Source of the DNA: Bradyrhizobium sp. sBnM-33
Lineage (GTDB): Bacteria > Pseudomonadota > Alphaproteobacteria > Rhizobiales > Xanthobacteraceae
Direction of reading: 5' to 3'
Assembly: GCF_032917945.1 (NCBI RefSeq)
Contig: NZ_CP136624.1
Span: 4,898,001-4,962,000, forward strand
Length of the DNA: 64,000 nt
Shown piece by piece: positions 1 through 8,092 of the stretch. The position numbers were made by a program, and so were the translations under genes. Below the pieces are notes generated by a model. It had not been told where the DNA came from. It was given only the letters and a program-made list of their open reading frames with translations, and searched no databases. How positions within the stretch are numbered: position 1 is the stretch's first letter; the number at the start of each line of letters is the position of its first letter.

Positions 1-661
1 GCCACGCGTTCGACGCAAACTGCCGCCGCCAGGTCACGATCACGACGAGTGCGGTCGTGATCAGCAACACCCAGGGGCTGACGAACCAGCCAAGATAGCC
101 GAGCGCGAAGAAGAACGCGCGCTGGCCGCGGTTGAAATGCCGCCCCGCCGCCTCGAATAGGCGCGTCGTGCGCATGACGTGGGCTTCTGCTTCCGCCGTG
201 TCGCGCTGCGACGAGGGTGGCATCGCGCCGAGCAGGATCGCGACATAGTTGAACAGGCGATACGACCAGGCGAATTTGAAGAAGGCGTAGATGAAGATCA
301 GGATCAGCCCGACGCATTTGATCTCCCACAGCGCCGGCGAGGGGGTGAGATCGACCGGCAGCTCGCGAAGCACGGCCAATGCATCGTTGGTCGCCCGCAG
401 CAGCGCCAGTGCGCCGCCGATCGCGATCAGGCTGGTGGAGGCGAAGAAGGCGGTGCCGTTCTGCAGCGAGGCCATGATCTGCATGTCGACCATCCGTGCC
501 TCGCGGTCGAGCATGTTGCGCACCCAGACCTCACGGTACGCATTCATGCGCGCCGACAGGCTGTCGCGGCCGTAAGCCGTGTGTTCGAGCGTGAAGCCAT
601 AGGCCAGCCACTCGACGACGAAGAAGGCGACGGCGGCGATATCGACCCAGTAGGTGCCCAT
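1..661 (-). CDS. DUF599 family membrane protein (3' end outside window)
   Basis: The reading frame is open from the ATG at 661 leftward through the window edge, at least 220 codons without a stop, so the C-terminus is missing here. Four hydrophobic segments are visible, near residues 5-22, 70-90, 115-135 and 190-212, with a conserved-looking acidic/basic stretch between the first two (NMLDREARMVDMQIMASLQN). This pattern fits the DUF599 family, multi-pass inner-membrane proteins of unknown function that are common in Rhizobiales. The gene is divergent from the glutathione transferase gene, with about 100 bases between them. Family assignment is by recognition of the sequence; no function can be given. 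Confidence 0.8.
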   Translation of the reverse strand, partial: MGTYWVDIAAVAFFVVEWLAYGFTLEHTAYGRDSLSARMNAYREVWVRNMLDREARMVDMQIMASLQNGTAFFASTSLIAIGGALALLRATNDALAVLRELPVDLTPSPALWEIKCVGLILIFIYAFFKFAWSYRLFNYVAILLGAMPPSSQRDTAEAEAHVMRTTRLFEAAGRHFNRGQRAFFFALGYLGWFVSPWVLLITTALVVIVTWRRQFASNAW

Positions 662-764
662 GTGGCGGCATCCCCGATGATGGCTTGTGCGATCGTGATG
701 TACAGGTTGGACGTGTGCGGTGCACTATGGCAAGATGCCGGTCCAAACAGGATTTCCCCGCAAA

Positions 765-1421
765 ATGTTGAAACTGGTCATCGGCAACAAGAACTATTCG
801 TCATGGTCGATGCGGCCATGGCTGGCGCTGCGCGCCAATGACATCCCCTTTGAGGAGGTGTTCATTCCGCTCTACACCAACGACAAGGCGGACAAGGACC
901 GGATCCTGAGCTTTTCGGACTCAGGCAAGGTGCCGACGCTGATCGATGGCGACATCACGGTGTGGGATTCGCTCGCAATCATCGAGTATCTCGCCGAGAA
1001 ATACCCGCAGGCGAAGCTGTGGCCGGAAGACCGCGCCCGCCGGGCGCATGCGCGTTCGATTTCGGCGGAAATGCATTCGGGATTCATGCCGCTGCGCAAC
1101 GAATGCGGCATGAACCTGCACCGCCCGATCGGTGCCGTCGATCTGTCGGAGGATGCACGCGCCAATGTGGCGCGCATTCAGGAGATCTGGTCCGATTGTC
1201 ATCGCCGTTACGGCAAGGACGGACCGTTCCTGTTCGGAGCGTTCGGCGGGGCAGACGCGATGTTTGCGCCGGTGGTGCATCGCTTTCGCACCTATGCGAT
1301 CGAGGTGAGGGGCGAGGCGAGGCACTATTTCGATGCGATGATGTCGTTTCCGGCATTCCAGGAATGGACCCGCGCCGGCCTTGCCGAAACGCTCGTCATT
1401 GACCGGTTTGAGACGGTCTGA
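765..1421 (+). CDS. Glutathione S-transferase family protein
   Basis: The 218-residue product has the two-domain GST layout. The N-terminal thioredoxin-like part runs over residues 1-80, opens with MLKLVIGNKNYSSWSMRPWL, and carries the cis-proline/G-site region GKVPTLIDG followed by WDSLAIIEYLAE. A helical C-terminal domain follows. The Ser-Ser-Trp-Ser stretch near residue 12 is where a catalytic Ser would lie in the Ser-type classes. An in-frame ATG at 720 would add 15 residues ahead of the conserved beta strand, so I prefer 765. Soluble GSTs conjugate glutathione to electrophiles in the cytosol; the substrate cannot be told from sequence. The gene is apparently monocistronic and divergent from the DUF599 gene. 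Confidence 0.88.
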   Translation: MLKLVIGNKNYSSWSMRPWLALRANDIPFEEVFIPLYTNDKADKDRILSFSDSGKVPTLIDGDITVWDSLAIIEYLAEKYPQAKLWPEDRARRAHARSISAEMHSGFMPLRNECGMNLHRPIGAVDLSEDARANVARIQEIWSDCHRRYGKDGPFLFGAFGGADAMFAPVVHRFRTYAIEVRGEARHYFDAMMSFPAFQEWTRAGLAETLVIDRFETV

Positions 1422-1731
1422 CGAAGGGCGCGACGCAGGCGCGGTTGGGGGCGCATGGGCCTGCCCGCGAGCCCGTGGCACTCGATCAATCCTCCGTTAG
1501 TTGTCCGATATTGGGAAAAGCGGTCCCGGCGCCGAAAGTGAGGTTTCTCGGGGGAACCCCAGGATTGCCACTTATCGCCCTGAAAAACATGCAGAATTGC
1601 GCATTTGCCATGCCTCTATTCCACTGGCTTTTGGGGGCTAGCCTGTGCTAGGTTGTCGCGGGGTTCTCAAGTCGGCCGAAAGCTAGCGGGACCGTGAGCG
1701 CGGCCGGCGTTCTTGCGTAATGGAGAGGGCG
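1422..1731. other. Intergenic region with a short inverted repeat
   Basis: About 310 bases between the GST gene and the next small gene. No convincing coding sequence is seen on either strand. A small inverted repeat, CTAGC-CTGT-GCTAG, lies at 1638-1651, just upstream of the small conserved gene, and could be part of its promoter or an operator. The rest shows nothing I can name. Confidence 0.4.
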
Positions 1732-1923
1732 TTGAAGCATAAGTACTCCGTTGGAGAGACTGTCTATTTTACTGCCAGCAACGTGGCCCGTCCGGCCGCC
1801 AGCGGCACCTATGAGGTGATCCGGCTGCTGCCGACCGATGGCGACGACTGTCAGTATCGCATCAAAAGCTCGACCGAAGCTTTCGAACGGGTCGCCAAGG
1901 AAAGCCAGCTCGCGATTTCCTGA
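1732..1923 (+). CDS. Small conserved hypothetical protein, probable TTG start
   Basis: A 63-residue basic protein beginning KHKYSVGETVYFTAS and ending RVAKESQLAIS. It reads as a compact beta-rich domain with a regular polar/hydrophobic alternation (TYEVIRLLPTDGDDCQYRIKS), somewhat like small SH3/KOW-type barrels, but I cannot assign a function. An ATG at 1720 is in frame. The purine-rich GGAGAGG at 1722-1728 makes a better ribosome-binding site for the TTG at 1732, which gives an N-terminus starting directly at the conserved-looking KHKYSVG. Similar short proteins occur in Bradyrhizobium, as far as I recall. A perfect hairpin follows the gene at 2011-2033. Confidence 0.6.
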   Translation: MKHKYSVGETVYFTASNVARPAASGTYEVIRLLPTDGDDCQYRIKSSTEAFERVAKESQLAIS

Positions 1924-2010
1924 AACAGTCGTGTGCAAGCAGCCGGCTGACGGAGTTCCATTCAAAGCGCCGTCAAAAGGCCCCGTTCGCAGAACCATTC
2001 TGCCGAAAAG

Positions 2011-2033
2011 CGAATGCGACAAAGACGCATTCG
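2011..2033 (+). terminator. Hairpin, possible weak terminator
   Basis: An 8-base perfect stem, CGAATGCG / CGCATTCG, with a 7-base loop lies 90 bases after the small gene and 40 bases before the next start codon. It lacks a clear run of T, so termination is only an inference. Confidence 0.35.
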
Positions 2034-2074
2034 TGTTTCGATCGCGTTTGATGCTGCGTTGAGGGACACTGCGC

Positions 2075-3055
2075 ATGAACTGGGCCTGGGCTGCTTCGCT
2101 GGATCAGATCTGGCGCTCGCCGAACCTTCCACTGTACCTGACGCTGGCCACGGCCGGCTTTGTCGGGCTCGTCGTTCTGATTACGCTGCTGCGCTCGGAG
2201 AGATCCGTGGCCAACGGCGTGCTGGCGCTCGTCACGCTGCTTGCGATCGGCGTCGCGGGAGCTGTGACCTTCCGCGGCTTCGGCACGGCAAACGCGGTTC
2301 AGCCGACGGAGGCTCGCCCGGTTCTGACAGCCACCGCCGCATTGCCGCAGCTTTCCTGTATCGATGAGCTCGCCGGTGATGCCGTCCTCACCGCGTGCGA
2401 GAAGGCGCTGTTCGGTTCGGCCGAGTCGGTGGCGGCGGCGGTTGCCTACGCCGCCTCGCAGATCACGCTGTTGACCTCGCTGGGCGATGTCGTCACCGCG
2501 AACAAGGGGGGCGGCTCCGACTTGCTGGCGCTGCGCCGCGCCGTCGAGCGCGACCGTTACGGGCTGATGGCCTATGTGCTGACGGTGCGTGACCGCTGTA
2601 CGCCAGCGGCCTGCCGCGCGTTCCGCGCGCTGACCGACACGCGTCAGGTCGCGGCCAACATGGAAGACCGTGTCTACGAGAGCCTGGTTATGCGCCATGC
2701 GGCGTCGTGGAATGCGCCGGCGCAGACCGCGACGGCGGGCCTGGTTGCCGCGCTGCCGCCGTCGGTGCCGACAGGGAAGCCGACCAATGCCGAATTCCCG
2801 ACCTCAGCTTCGACCCCGCCAGTCAGCATCATGACGCCCGAGCCGCCGGCGAAGCCGTCGCCACCGGCCACAGCTGCACCGGCATCGGCGGCGGCGCCGC
2901 GACCGGCCGCGGCGCCGCCGCCGGCACCATCAGCGTCACCCTCTCCAGCGCTAGCCGCCGCCAAGAAGCCGCCACCGCCGCCGAAACGGCCGTCCACTGC
3001 GGCACCGGTCCAGCTCGCGCCGTCGGCTTCAGGGGCTGCCGACAACGAGCAGTGA
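2075..3055 (+). CDS. Membrane-anchored protein with proline/alanine-rich tail, unknown function
   Basis: A 326-residue product. Two hydrophobic segments near residues 20-38 and 45-65 are followed by an extracytoplasmic-looking part (about residues 85-215) with four or more Cys (LSCIDELAGD, VLTACEKALF, RDRCTPAACRAF), which suggests disulfides in the periplasm. The last 100 residues are a low-complexity Pro/Ala/Ser/Lys region (PAAAPPPAPSASPSP, KKPPPPPKRP) typical of a flexible periplasmic or wall-spanning linker. The next gene, DUF1489, starts 56 bases later on the same strand, so the two may be co-transcribed. I do not recognise a named family. The membrane-anchor/linker reading is inference from composition. 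Confidence 0.7.
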   Translation: MNWAWAASLDQIWRSPNLPLYLTLATAGFVGLVVLITLLRSERSVANGVLALVTLLAIGVAGAVTFRGFGTANAVQPTEARPVLTATAALPQLSCIDELAGDAVLTACEKALFGSAESVAAAVAYAASQITLLTSLGDVVTANKGGGSDLLALRRAVERDRYGLMAYVLTVRDRCTPAACRAFRALTDTRQVAANMEDRVYESLVMRHAASWNAPAQTATAGLVAALPPSVPTGKPTNAEFPTSASTPPVSIMTPEPPAKPSPPATAAPASAAAPRPAAAPPPAPSASPSPALAAAKKPPPPPKRPSTAAPVQLAPSASGAADNEQ

Positions 3056-3111
3056 TCTCCACAACGAGTGACCTTTTCAAAGTGCGCCTGGGCCGCTACA
3101 TCGGCGGGATC

Positions 3112-3552
3112 ATGCCGCTTCATCTCATCAAGCTCGCCGTTGGCTGCGAGTCGGTCAAAGAACTCAAAGGATGGGTTGCCGAACGCATGGCAACCGCCAA
3201 GAAAAAGGGCCTGCCGCTTCGTCACGTCCACGTCACACGGATGACGCCCAAGCGCGACGGCGAGATCCTCGCCGGCGGTTCGCTCTATTGGGTCATCAAG
3301 GGTGAAATCGCCGCGCGCGAAAAGATCATCGCGATCGAACCGTTCCGCGACAAGGACGGTATCGGGCGGTGCCGCCTGGTGATGCAGCCCAGGGTGTTTG
3401 CCGTCTCGCCGCGGCCGATGCGCCCGTTCCAGGGCTGGCGCTATTTGACCGAGGACGCAGCACCCCCGGACCTCACCAAATCCTCCGCCGCCAGCGTCGC
3501 CGCGATGCCGGAACCGATGCGGCGCGAATTGCGCGATCTCGGGTTGCTCTGA
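3112..3552 (+). CDS. DUF1489 family protein
   Basis: A 146-residue protein starting MPLHLIKLAVGCESVKEL, with the blocks RHVHVTRMTPKR, GGSLYWVIKGEIAARE and WRYLTEDAAPPDL that mark the alphaproteobacterial DUF1489 family. Its length agrees with the family. A longer in-frame extension to 2707 exists but overlaps the preceding gene's Pro/Ala-rich tail and is clearly a shadow; the ATG at 3112 puts the conserved N-terminus first. The protein is soluble and its function is unknown. It is followed by a dispersed repeat and then by the convergent panC gene. Confidence 0.82.
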   Translation: MPLHLIKLAVGCESVKELKGWVAERMATAKKKGLPLRHVHVTRMTPKRDGEILAGGSLYWVIKGEIAAREKIIAIEPFRDKDGIGRCRLVMQPRVFAVSPRPMRPFQGWRYLTEDAAPPDLTKSSAASVAAMPEPMRRELRDLGLL

Positions 3553-3573
3553 CCGGGGCTGCGGCTATGCACC

Positions 3574-3663
3574 AAAGCGTTTTCCAGCGAAGTGGATACC
3601 GGTTCGCGTCAAGAAAACGCGTCAAAACAAGAATCTAGGCCCGGCTCTGATTCAATCAGAACC
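3574..3663. repeat. Rhizobiales-type intergenic repeat plus hairpin
   Basis: The gap between the DUF1489 and panC genes holds arms GCGTTTTC (3577-3584) and GAAAACGC (3613-3620) around a core that includes GAAGTGGATACCGGTTCGCG. From memory, near-identical copies are scattered through Bradyrhizobium and related genomes. A second hairpin at 3643-3663 (stem of nine with one G-T type pair, loop TCA) sits before the end of panC and could act as a convergent terminator. Confidence 0.6.
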
Positions 3664-3671
3664 GAAAGGCT

Positions 3672-4523
3672 CTAGACACCGATGTTATCGATCAAGCGGG
3701 TCGTGTCGAGCTTCGCGGCGACAAGGATCCGCACCGGTCCTTCCTTGACCGATGCGATCGGCGCCAGCGTCCCGGCGTGCCGGGCCTCGAAATAGTCCAG
3801 CGCGAAGCCCGCGGCGGTGATCAGTTCGCGGCCCGCCGCCATCGCGGCCTCGAAATCCTCGCCGGCCTTCAGCCGTTTTGCGCTTTCCTTCATGGCGCGA
3901 TAGAGCGTCGGTGCCGTCTGCCGTTCCTCGGCCGAGAGGTAGATGTTGCGTGAGGACATCGCCAGCCCGTCGCGTTCCCGCACGGTGCGCGAGCCGATCA
4001 CCTTGACGCCGAGGTCGAGATCGGCGGCCATCTGAGTCACCACCCGCAATTGCTGATAGTCCTTCTCGCCGAAGATCGCGATGTCCGGCCGAACCTGCGT
4101 GAACAGCTTGCCAACCACGGTGGCGACGCCGCCGAAGAAATGCGGCCGGAAACGATCCTCAAGCCCGGCGATAGCCGGACCTTCGGGCACGATCCTTGTC
4201 GCGAAGCCGTCCGGGTACATCGCTTTGACGTCCGGATTCCAGACCAGGTCGACCTTCTCGGCGGTGAGTTTGGCAAGGTCGGCCCTCCAGGTGCGCGGAT
4301 ACGAACCGAAATCCTCCGTCGGCGCGAACTGCGTCGGGTTAACGAAGATTGAGACGACGACTTTCTGTGCGCGACGCTTGGCGAGGCGGACCAGCGACAT
4401 GTGTCCGTCATGAAGCGCACCCATGGTCGGCACCAGCGCGACGGCGGCTTTGCGGGCGCGCAAGGTCTCGACGGCGCGGCGTAATGCGGGAACGGTACGG
4501 ACGACCATGGGACTTCGCGACAT
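3672..4523 (-). CDS. panC: Pantothenate synthetase
   Basis: PanC joins pantoate and beta-alanine with ATP through a pantoyl-adenylate, the last step of pantothenate (vitamin B5) synthesis. The 283-residue sequence has the ATP-binding [18 protein letters not shown] (HIGH-like GALHDGH) near residues 30-48, [22 protein letters not shown], the [11 protein letters not shown] block near 150, and the KMSKS-like MSSRNIYLS near 190. These are all hallmarks of the family at its usual length. panB and panD are not adjacent. The gene is convergent with the DUF1489 gene and divergent from mipZ. Confidence 0.96.
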   Translation of the reverse strand: MSRSPMVVRTVPALRRAVETLRARKAAVALVPTMGALHDGHMSLVRLAKRRAQKVVVSIFVNPTQFAPTEDFGSYPRTWRADLAKLTAEKVDLVWNPDVKAMYPDGFATRIVPEGPAIAGLEDRFRPHFFGGVATVVGKLFTQVRPDIAIFGEKDYQQLRVVTQMAADLDLGVKVIGSRTVRERDGLAMSSRNIYLSAEERQTAPTLYRAMKESAKRLKAGEDFEAAMAAGRELITAAGFALDYFEARHAGTLAPIASVKEGPVRILVAAKLDTTRLIDNIGV

Positions 4524-4841
4524 CTTGCCTCGATCTCTTGCAGCTTGTGACGGGGTGAGGGGCCGGTGGCCCCGATGCTTTCGGCGGGCGGGCCGACCTT
4601 ATAAGGCCCGAGCTTTGCCGCCAAGGTTACTCGGAATGACAAGCCTGCGGCAGCTCAACGCGAAAGTTAGACGTGCGCGCCTCGCTGATTGAAACAATGC
4701 GAGCCGATCGCGCAACGGAACGAAATCCGCACCATCGGATTCATGATTAAGACACACCGCGAGCGAATCGAATGCGTCGTCACGCATTTCACTTGACCGC
4801 AGCCGCGCTGTGATTTGAAGATATCGTGCGGGGGTTGAATC
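4524..4841. other. Divergent intergenic region panC / mipZ
   Basis: About 318 bases between the two divergent start codons. It must carry promoters for both genes. I see no clear -35/-10 pair, operator palindrome or small gene in it. Confidence 0.4.
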
Positions 4842-5777
4842 ATGTTGCTTCAGGCGAGTCAGGGTCAATTCGGTTCGGCGCATGTCGTCGTGCTCGGCAA
4901 CGAGAAGGGCGGATCCGGAAAATCGACCACCGCGCTGCATATTGCTGTTGCCCTGATGAAGGCCGGGCAGCGCGTCGCCACCATCGACCTCGACTGCCGC
5001 CAGCAGAGTTTTACCCGCTACATCGCCAACCGGAGCGCGTGGGCGCGCCGCACCGGTCTCGATCTCGAAATCCCCGTTCACTATTGTATCAAGCTCGGCG
5101 AGACGATGCAGATCGCCGACAATGAAAACTCGGAGTTCCAGCAGTTCGCGGCGGCGGTCGGCACGGTCGAGCGCGCCTTCGACTTCATCGTCATCGATAC
5201 GCCCGGTTCGGACTCCTACCTGATGCGGCTGGCGCATTCGATGGCCGACACGCTGGTGACCCCGATCAACGACAGCTTCCTCGATTTCGACGTGCTCGGC
5301 ACTGTCGATCCGGCCACCTATTCCGTAACCGGCGAAAGCCACTACGCCGAGATGGTCCGCGACACCAGGCGCAAGCGCCGCCAGCTCGATGGCTCCACCA
5401 CCGACTGGATCGTGGTGCGCAACCGCCTGTCGATGATCGGATCGCGCAACAAGCAGCTCGTCGCCGACAGCCTGAAGGACCTTTCGCTGCGGCTCGGCTT
5501 CCGTGCCATCGATGGATTCGCCGAGCGGGTGGTCTACCGCGAATTCTTCCCGCGCGGCCTGACCGCCCTCGACGACATCGACGAGGCTACCCTCGGCACC
5601 CGCCCCAGCATGGGCCACATCACGGCGCGCGAGGAAGTGACCAGCCTATTGCGCCAGCTCAAGCTGCCGCTCGACGAGCGCGGCCGCCGCCGCGCCGCCA
5701 ACCGCGCCGAATGGTTCACCCAGGTTGACAAGCCGCTCGAAGTCCACGACATCATCGGCGACATCATCAGCGCTTGA
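4842..5777 (+). CDS. mipZ: Division-plane positioning ATPase MipZ (ParA/MinD family)
   Basis: A 311-residue ParA-like ATPase with a deviant Walker A, GNEKGGSGKST, at residues 25-35, then DLDCRQQSFTRYI and the Walker B-like FIVIDTPGSDSYL near 125. The segment after Walker A (ALHIAVALMKAGQRVATIDL, then DCRQQSFTRYIANRSAWARR) matches MipZ rather than plasmid ParA or Soj. In Caulobacter, MipZ binds DNA and the ParB pole complex, forms a bipolar gradient and blocks FtsZ polymerisation away from midcell. That role is inherited here by family membership. No parB lies next to it, which is normal for MipZ. The divK-pleD pair lies 28 kb away in the same window. Confidence 0.9.
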   Translation: MLLQASQGQFGSAHVVVLGNEKGGSGKSTTALHIAVALMKAGQRVATIDLDCRQQSFTRYIANRSAWARRTGLDLEIPVHYCIKLGETMQIADNENSEFQQFAAAVGTVERAFDFIVIDTPGSDSYLMRLAHSMADTLVTPINDSFLDFDVLGTVDPATYSVTGESHYAEMVRDTRRKRRQLDGSTTDWIVVRNRLSMIGSRNKQLVADSLKDLSLRLGFRAIDGFAERVVYREFFPRGLTALDDIDEATLGTRPSMGHITAREEVTSLLRQLKLPLDERGRRRAANRAEWFTQVDKPLEVHDIIGDIISA

Positions 5778-5801
5778 CCGCCATCGGCCCGCTTTGCCGG
5801 C

Positions 5802-6884
5802 CTATCGCGGCTGGATCACCGTCATTTTGAACGGACCGCTGTGCGCGGCGGCATGCGCGACCGCCTCGTTGGCGCGGTCCAGATCGAACGCGGTGATCTC
5901 AAAATGATCGAGATCGACCAGGCCGGCACTGATCAAGCCGGTCATCAGCACGGCCGCATGCGGTGGGTACATCCATTGCCCCCGCAGGGTGATGCAGTTT
6001 CGCATCATCCAGGAGTAGGGCAGGTCGAGGCCGGCGCCCCCGAGCATGCCGACGCCGCCCATCAGCACCACCCGCCCGTAAGGCCGCACCGCCATCATGG
6101 CGGTGCGCACCTGCGCGGCGTTGGCCGCCGGCGGGAGGATGTCGAGCACGCAGTCGATCGGGCCGGGCGCCGCCTGCAGGATGCGGTCGTGATCGTCGGC
6201 CTGGTGGCCGCGCATCGGCACGGCTCGGACACGCGCGCCGAACCGCCGCGTCAGCTCAGCCAGCGCCTGCTCGTTCCGCCCGGTCGCGACTACGCATTGC
6301 GCGCCCATCCCCAATGCGACGGCGACGGCCGCACTGCCGAAGCTGCCGGTGGCGCCGTTGACCAGCGCGATCTCTCCGGCCTGCAGTTGTGCGGCAAGGA
6401 AGCCGCCGAAGGGGGCGAGCAGGGTGCCGAGCGCACACCAGCGGCTTGCGTCCTTCTCGTCGATCTCGACGATCGGAACCGCGTTTTCGGTCGGCACGCG
6501 CATCTGTTCGGCCCAGGCGCCGTTGTGGAAATACCGTTGCAGGTGCAGCCCGCCCTCGCTGCCGGCGGTGAGCCCCTGCAGGGCGATGTCGGGCGATAGC
6601 GCATTGTCGTGCGAGCGCACTGTCGGATCGCAATAGACCCAATCGCCGGGCCGGAGGCGGGTCGCGTCGGGGCCGGTGGCACGGACACGGCCGATCGCAC
6701 CCGGGCCCGGCACCACGGGTAATTCCAGCAGGTATTTTCGCTGCCCGCTGAGGACCTCGTTGGCATGGGCCAGCACGCGGCTCGCGATGACGTCGACGAT
6801 AACCTCGCCGGTGCCGAGCAGCGGGTCGGGAAGCGTCTCGATCGCAAGCGGCGATCCGAACGCGTTCAGAACGGCAGCCTTCAT
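5802..6884 (-). CDS. MDR-family alcohol dehydrogenase / quinone oxidoreductase-like
   Basis: A 360-residue NAD(P)H-dependent medium-chain oxidoreductase. The N-terminal GroES-like part (residues 1-120) includes ELPVVPGPGAIGRVRATG and LRPGDWVYCDP. The Rossmann part carries ALVNGATGSFGSAAVAVALG near residue 165. The structural-zinc cysteine cluster is absent, so it may be zinc-independent like quinone oxidoreductases; the substrate is unknown. The ATG at 6884 is preceded by AGGAG at a good distance, while a more upstream ATG (6929) would run into the divergent promoter. The divergent XRE regulator at 6979 is its likely controller. Confidence 0.85.
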   Translation of the reverse strand: MKAAVLNAFGSPLAIETLPDPLLGTGEVIVDVIASRVLAHANEVLSGQRKYLLELPVVPGPGAIGRVRATGPDATRLRPGDWVYCDPTVRSHDNALSPDIALQGLTAGSEGGLHLQRYFHNGAWAEQMRVPTENAVPIVEIDEKDASRWCALGTLLAPFGGFLAAQLQAGEIALVNGATGSFGSAAVAVALGMGAQCVVATGRNEQALAELTRRFGARVRAVPMRGHQADDHDRILQAAPGPIDCVLDILPPAANAAQVRTAMMAVRPYGRVVLMGGVGMLGGAGLDLPYSWMMRNCITLRGQWMYPPHAAVLMTGLISAGLVDLDHFEITAFDLDRANEAVAHAAAHSGPFKMTVIQPR

Positions 6885-6940
6885 GGGGTCTCCTCGTTTC
6901 GACGAAGTCGCATTCTCGCACCCCAACAAGACCTGGTATC

Positions 6941-6950
6941 ATCCTAGGAT
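6941..6950. promoter_or_regulatory. Palindrome in divergent promoter region
   Basis: ATCCTAGGAT is a perfect 10-base palindrome in the 94-base gap between the oxidoreductase and XRE-regulator starts. The position suits an operator for the XRE protein, which would then control itself and the oxidoreductase. This is inferred from position only. Confidence 0.45.
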
Positions 6951-6978
6951 TGGGACCCTTCTACGGAGCGCCGCGCGC

Positions 6979-7761
6979 ATGGCAGAACCAGGCACGAATT
7001 CAAGGCAAAGCGAACTCGGAGACTTCCTGCGCTCGCGGCGGCAGAAACTGACGCCGAAGGCGGTCGGCCTGTCCGGCGGCCGGCGGCGCACGCCCGGCCT
7101 GCGGCGGGAGGAAGTGGCCGACCTCGCCGGTATCGGCGTCGACTGGTACATCCGACTCGAGCAGGGACGATCCGTCAGCCCTTCGGCAGCAACGATCGAT
7201 GCACTGGCGCGCGCGCTGCGGCTGACCAGGGCCGAACACCGGCATCTGAAGGAGCTGACGCAAAATACCGACCGGCGTGCCTTTGTCCGCGAGACCGTTC
7301 CGTCCGCGGTCCGCCGCACGGTCGAGCAACTCAACCTGCCGGCCTATGTCACCGGCCGACGCTGGGACATTCTCGCCTGGAATGCGGCCGCCGACGAAAT
7401 CTTTGCGTTCAGCCGGCTTGCGGAAGCCGATCGCAACAGCCTGCTCTCGGTACTGACCAATCCCGCGAAGAGGCGGCTGTTCGGCGCGTCATGGGCGGAT
7501 GAGGCCCAGCGCATGGTTGCCCAGTTCAGGGCGACGCATGACCTGTGGGCCGGCGATCCTGCCTTTCGCGACCTGCTGGCGCGCCTGCGGGAAGGCTGTC
7601 CGGAATTTATTGGCTGGTGGGAGGCCCATGACGTCAGCGGCGTCGCGGCAGGACGGAAATCCTTGACCCATCCCAAAAAGGGGCAGCTCAAACTGGAGTA
7701 TGCGAGTTTCCAGGCCAATGACGACCCGGCTTTGAAGCTTGTCATCTACACGACGGTTTAA
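6979..7761 (+). CDS. XRE-family regulator with MmyB-like ligand domain
   Basis: A 260-residue regulator. A helix-turn-helix of the XRE type covers about residues 15-75 (LGDFLRSRRQKLTP, RTPGLRREEVADLAGIGVDW, RLEQGR), the usual start of the MmyB-like regulator group. The rest (about 105-255), with LPAYVTGRRWDILAWNAAAD and GCPEFIGWWEAHDV, is the MmyB-like, PAS-related ligand-binding domain. The ATG at 6979 gives the family's N-terminus. Proteins of this group usually regulate an adjacent divergent oxidoreductase, which matches this arrangement. The effector is unknown. Confidence 0.88.
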   Translation: MAEPGTNSRQSELGDFLRSRRQKLTPKAVGLSGGRRRTPGLRREEVADLAGIGVDWYIRLEQGRSVSPSAATIDALARALRLTRAEHRHLKELTQNTDRRAFVRETVPSAVRRTVEQLNLPAYVTGRRWDILAWNAAADEIFAFSRLAEADRNSLLSVLTNPAKRRLFGASWADEAQRMVAQFRATHDLWAGDPAFRDLLARLREGCPEFIGWWEAHDVSGVAAGRKSLTHPKKGQLKLEYASFQANDDPALKLVIYTTV

Positions 7762-7816
7762 GTCCCCTCTGGGACCCGCCGCGGGTATTAACGCACCGTG
7801 ACGCACTGTGACGCAG

Positions 7817-7832
7817 CGGTTCCCGGGAACCG
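7817..7832. terminator. 16-base perfect palindrome after the XRE regulator
   Basis: CGGTTCCCGGGAACCG is a perfect 16-base palindrome 55 bases after the regulator's stop codon. A smaller hairpin (GTCCC-CTCT-GGGAC, 7762-7775) touches the stop codon. Either could end transcription, but no T run follows. An operator role is also possible. Confidence 0.3.
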
Positions 7833-7924
7833 GCCCTGCAGTACGCCGTTTCCATTAGACTTTTATCGGATGCTCGAACCGAAGCTTGAAAGGAGGCGTC
7901 ATAAGTAAAAAGGAGGCCGAATTT

Positions 7925-8017
7925 GTGGAACCGAGCGGCTGCACAATAGATGAGTGCATCGCACAACGATCAGGCGGTCAATACACAACATTTAGCCTTT
8001 ATGTCACGCCATCGTGA
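7925..8017 (+). CDS. Possible 30-residue small protein upstream of hydrolase gene
   Basis: A GTG at 7925 follows a strong AAGGAGG at 7911-7917 with 7-base spacing, and opens 30 codons ending in TGA at 8015-8017. The peptide would start VEPSGCTIDECIAQ. A second AAAGGAGG lies just before, at 7889-7896. Only the ribosome-binding site supports this. The frame overlaps a palindrome that may be an operator, and I know of no homologue. Confidence 0.18.
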   Translation: MEPSGCTIDECIAQRSGGQYTTFSLYVTPS

Positions 8018-8021
8018 CATA
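8000..8021. promoter_or_regulatory. Inverted repeat, likely operator upstream of hydrolase gene
   Basis: ATGTCACG and CGTGACAT form a perfect 8-base inverted repeat around CCAT (9 bases per arm with the flanking T/A). It lies 72 bases before the hydrolase start inside a 331-base gap. The symmetry and spacing fit a dimeric regulator. The hairpin is followed by ATATATCATC rather than a T run, so a terminator is less likely. Confidence 0.45.
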
Positions 8022-8092
8022 TATCATCAACAAGGGACCGAAAGAGTCTCAAACAGGGTTGGGCCCCACGGGGCGCGAGGACGAAGACAAAT

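Noticed and set aside
2671..3231. Gly/Ala-rich leftward frame (185 codons)
   Set aside because: It is the antisense of the Pro/Ala low-complexity tail of the membrane protein at 2075-3055.
4599..5618. Long leftward open frame (339 codons) opposite mipZ
   Set aside because: It is the antisense shadow of the mipZ gene; composition is His/Glu/Arg-rich and has no family resemblance.
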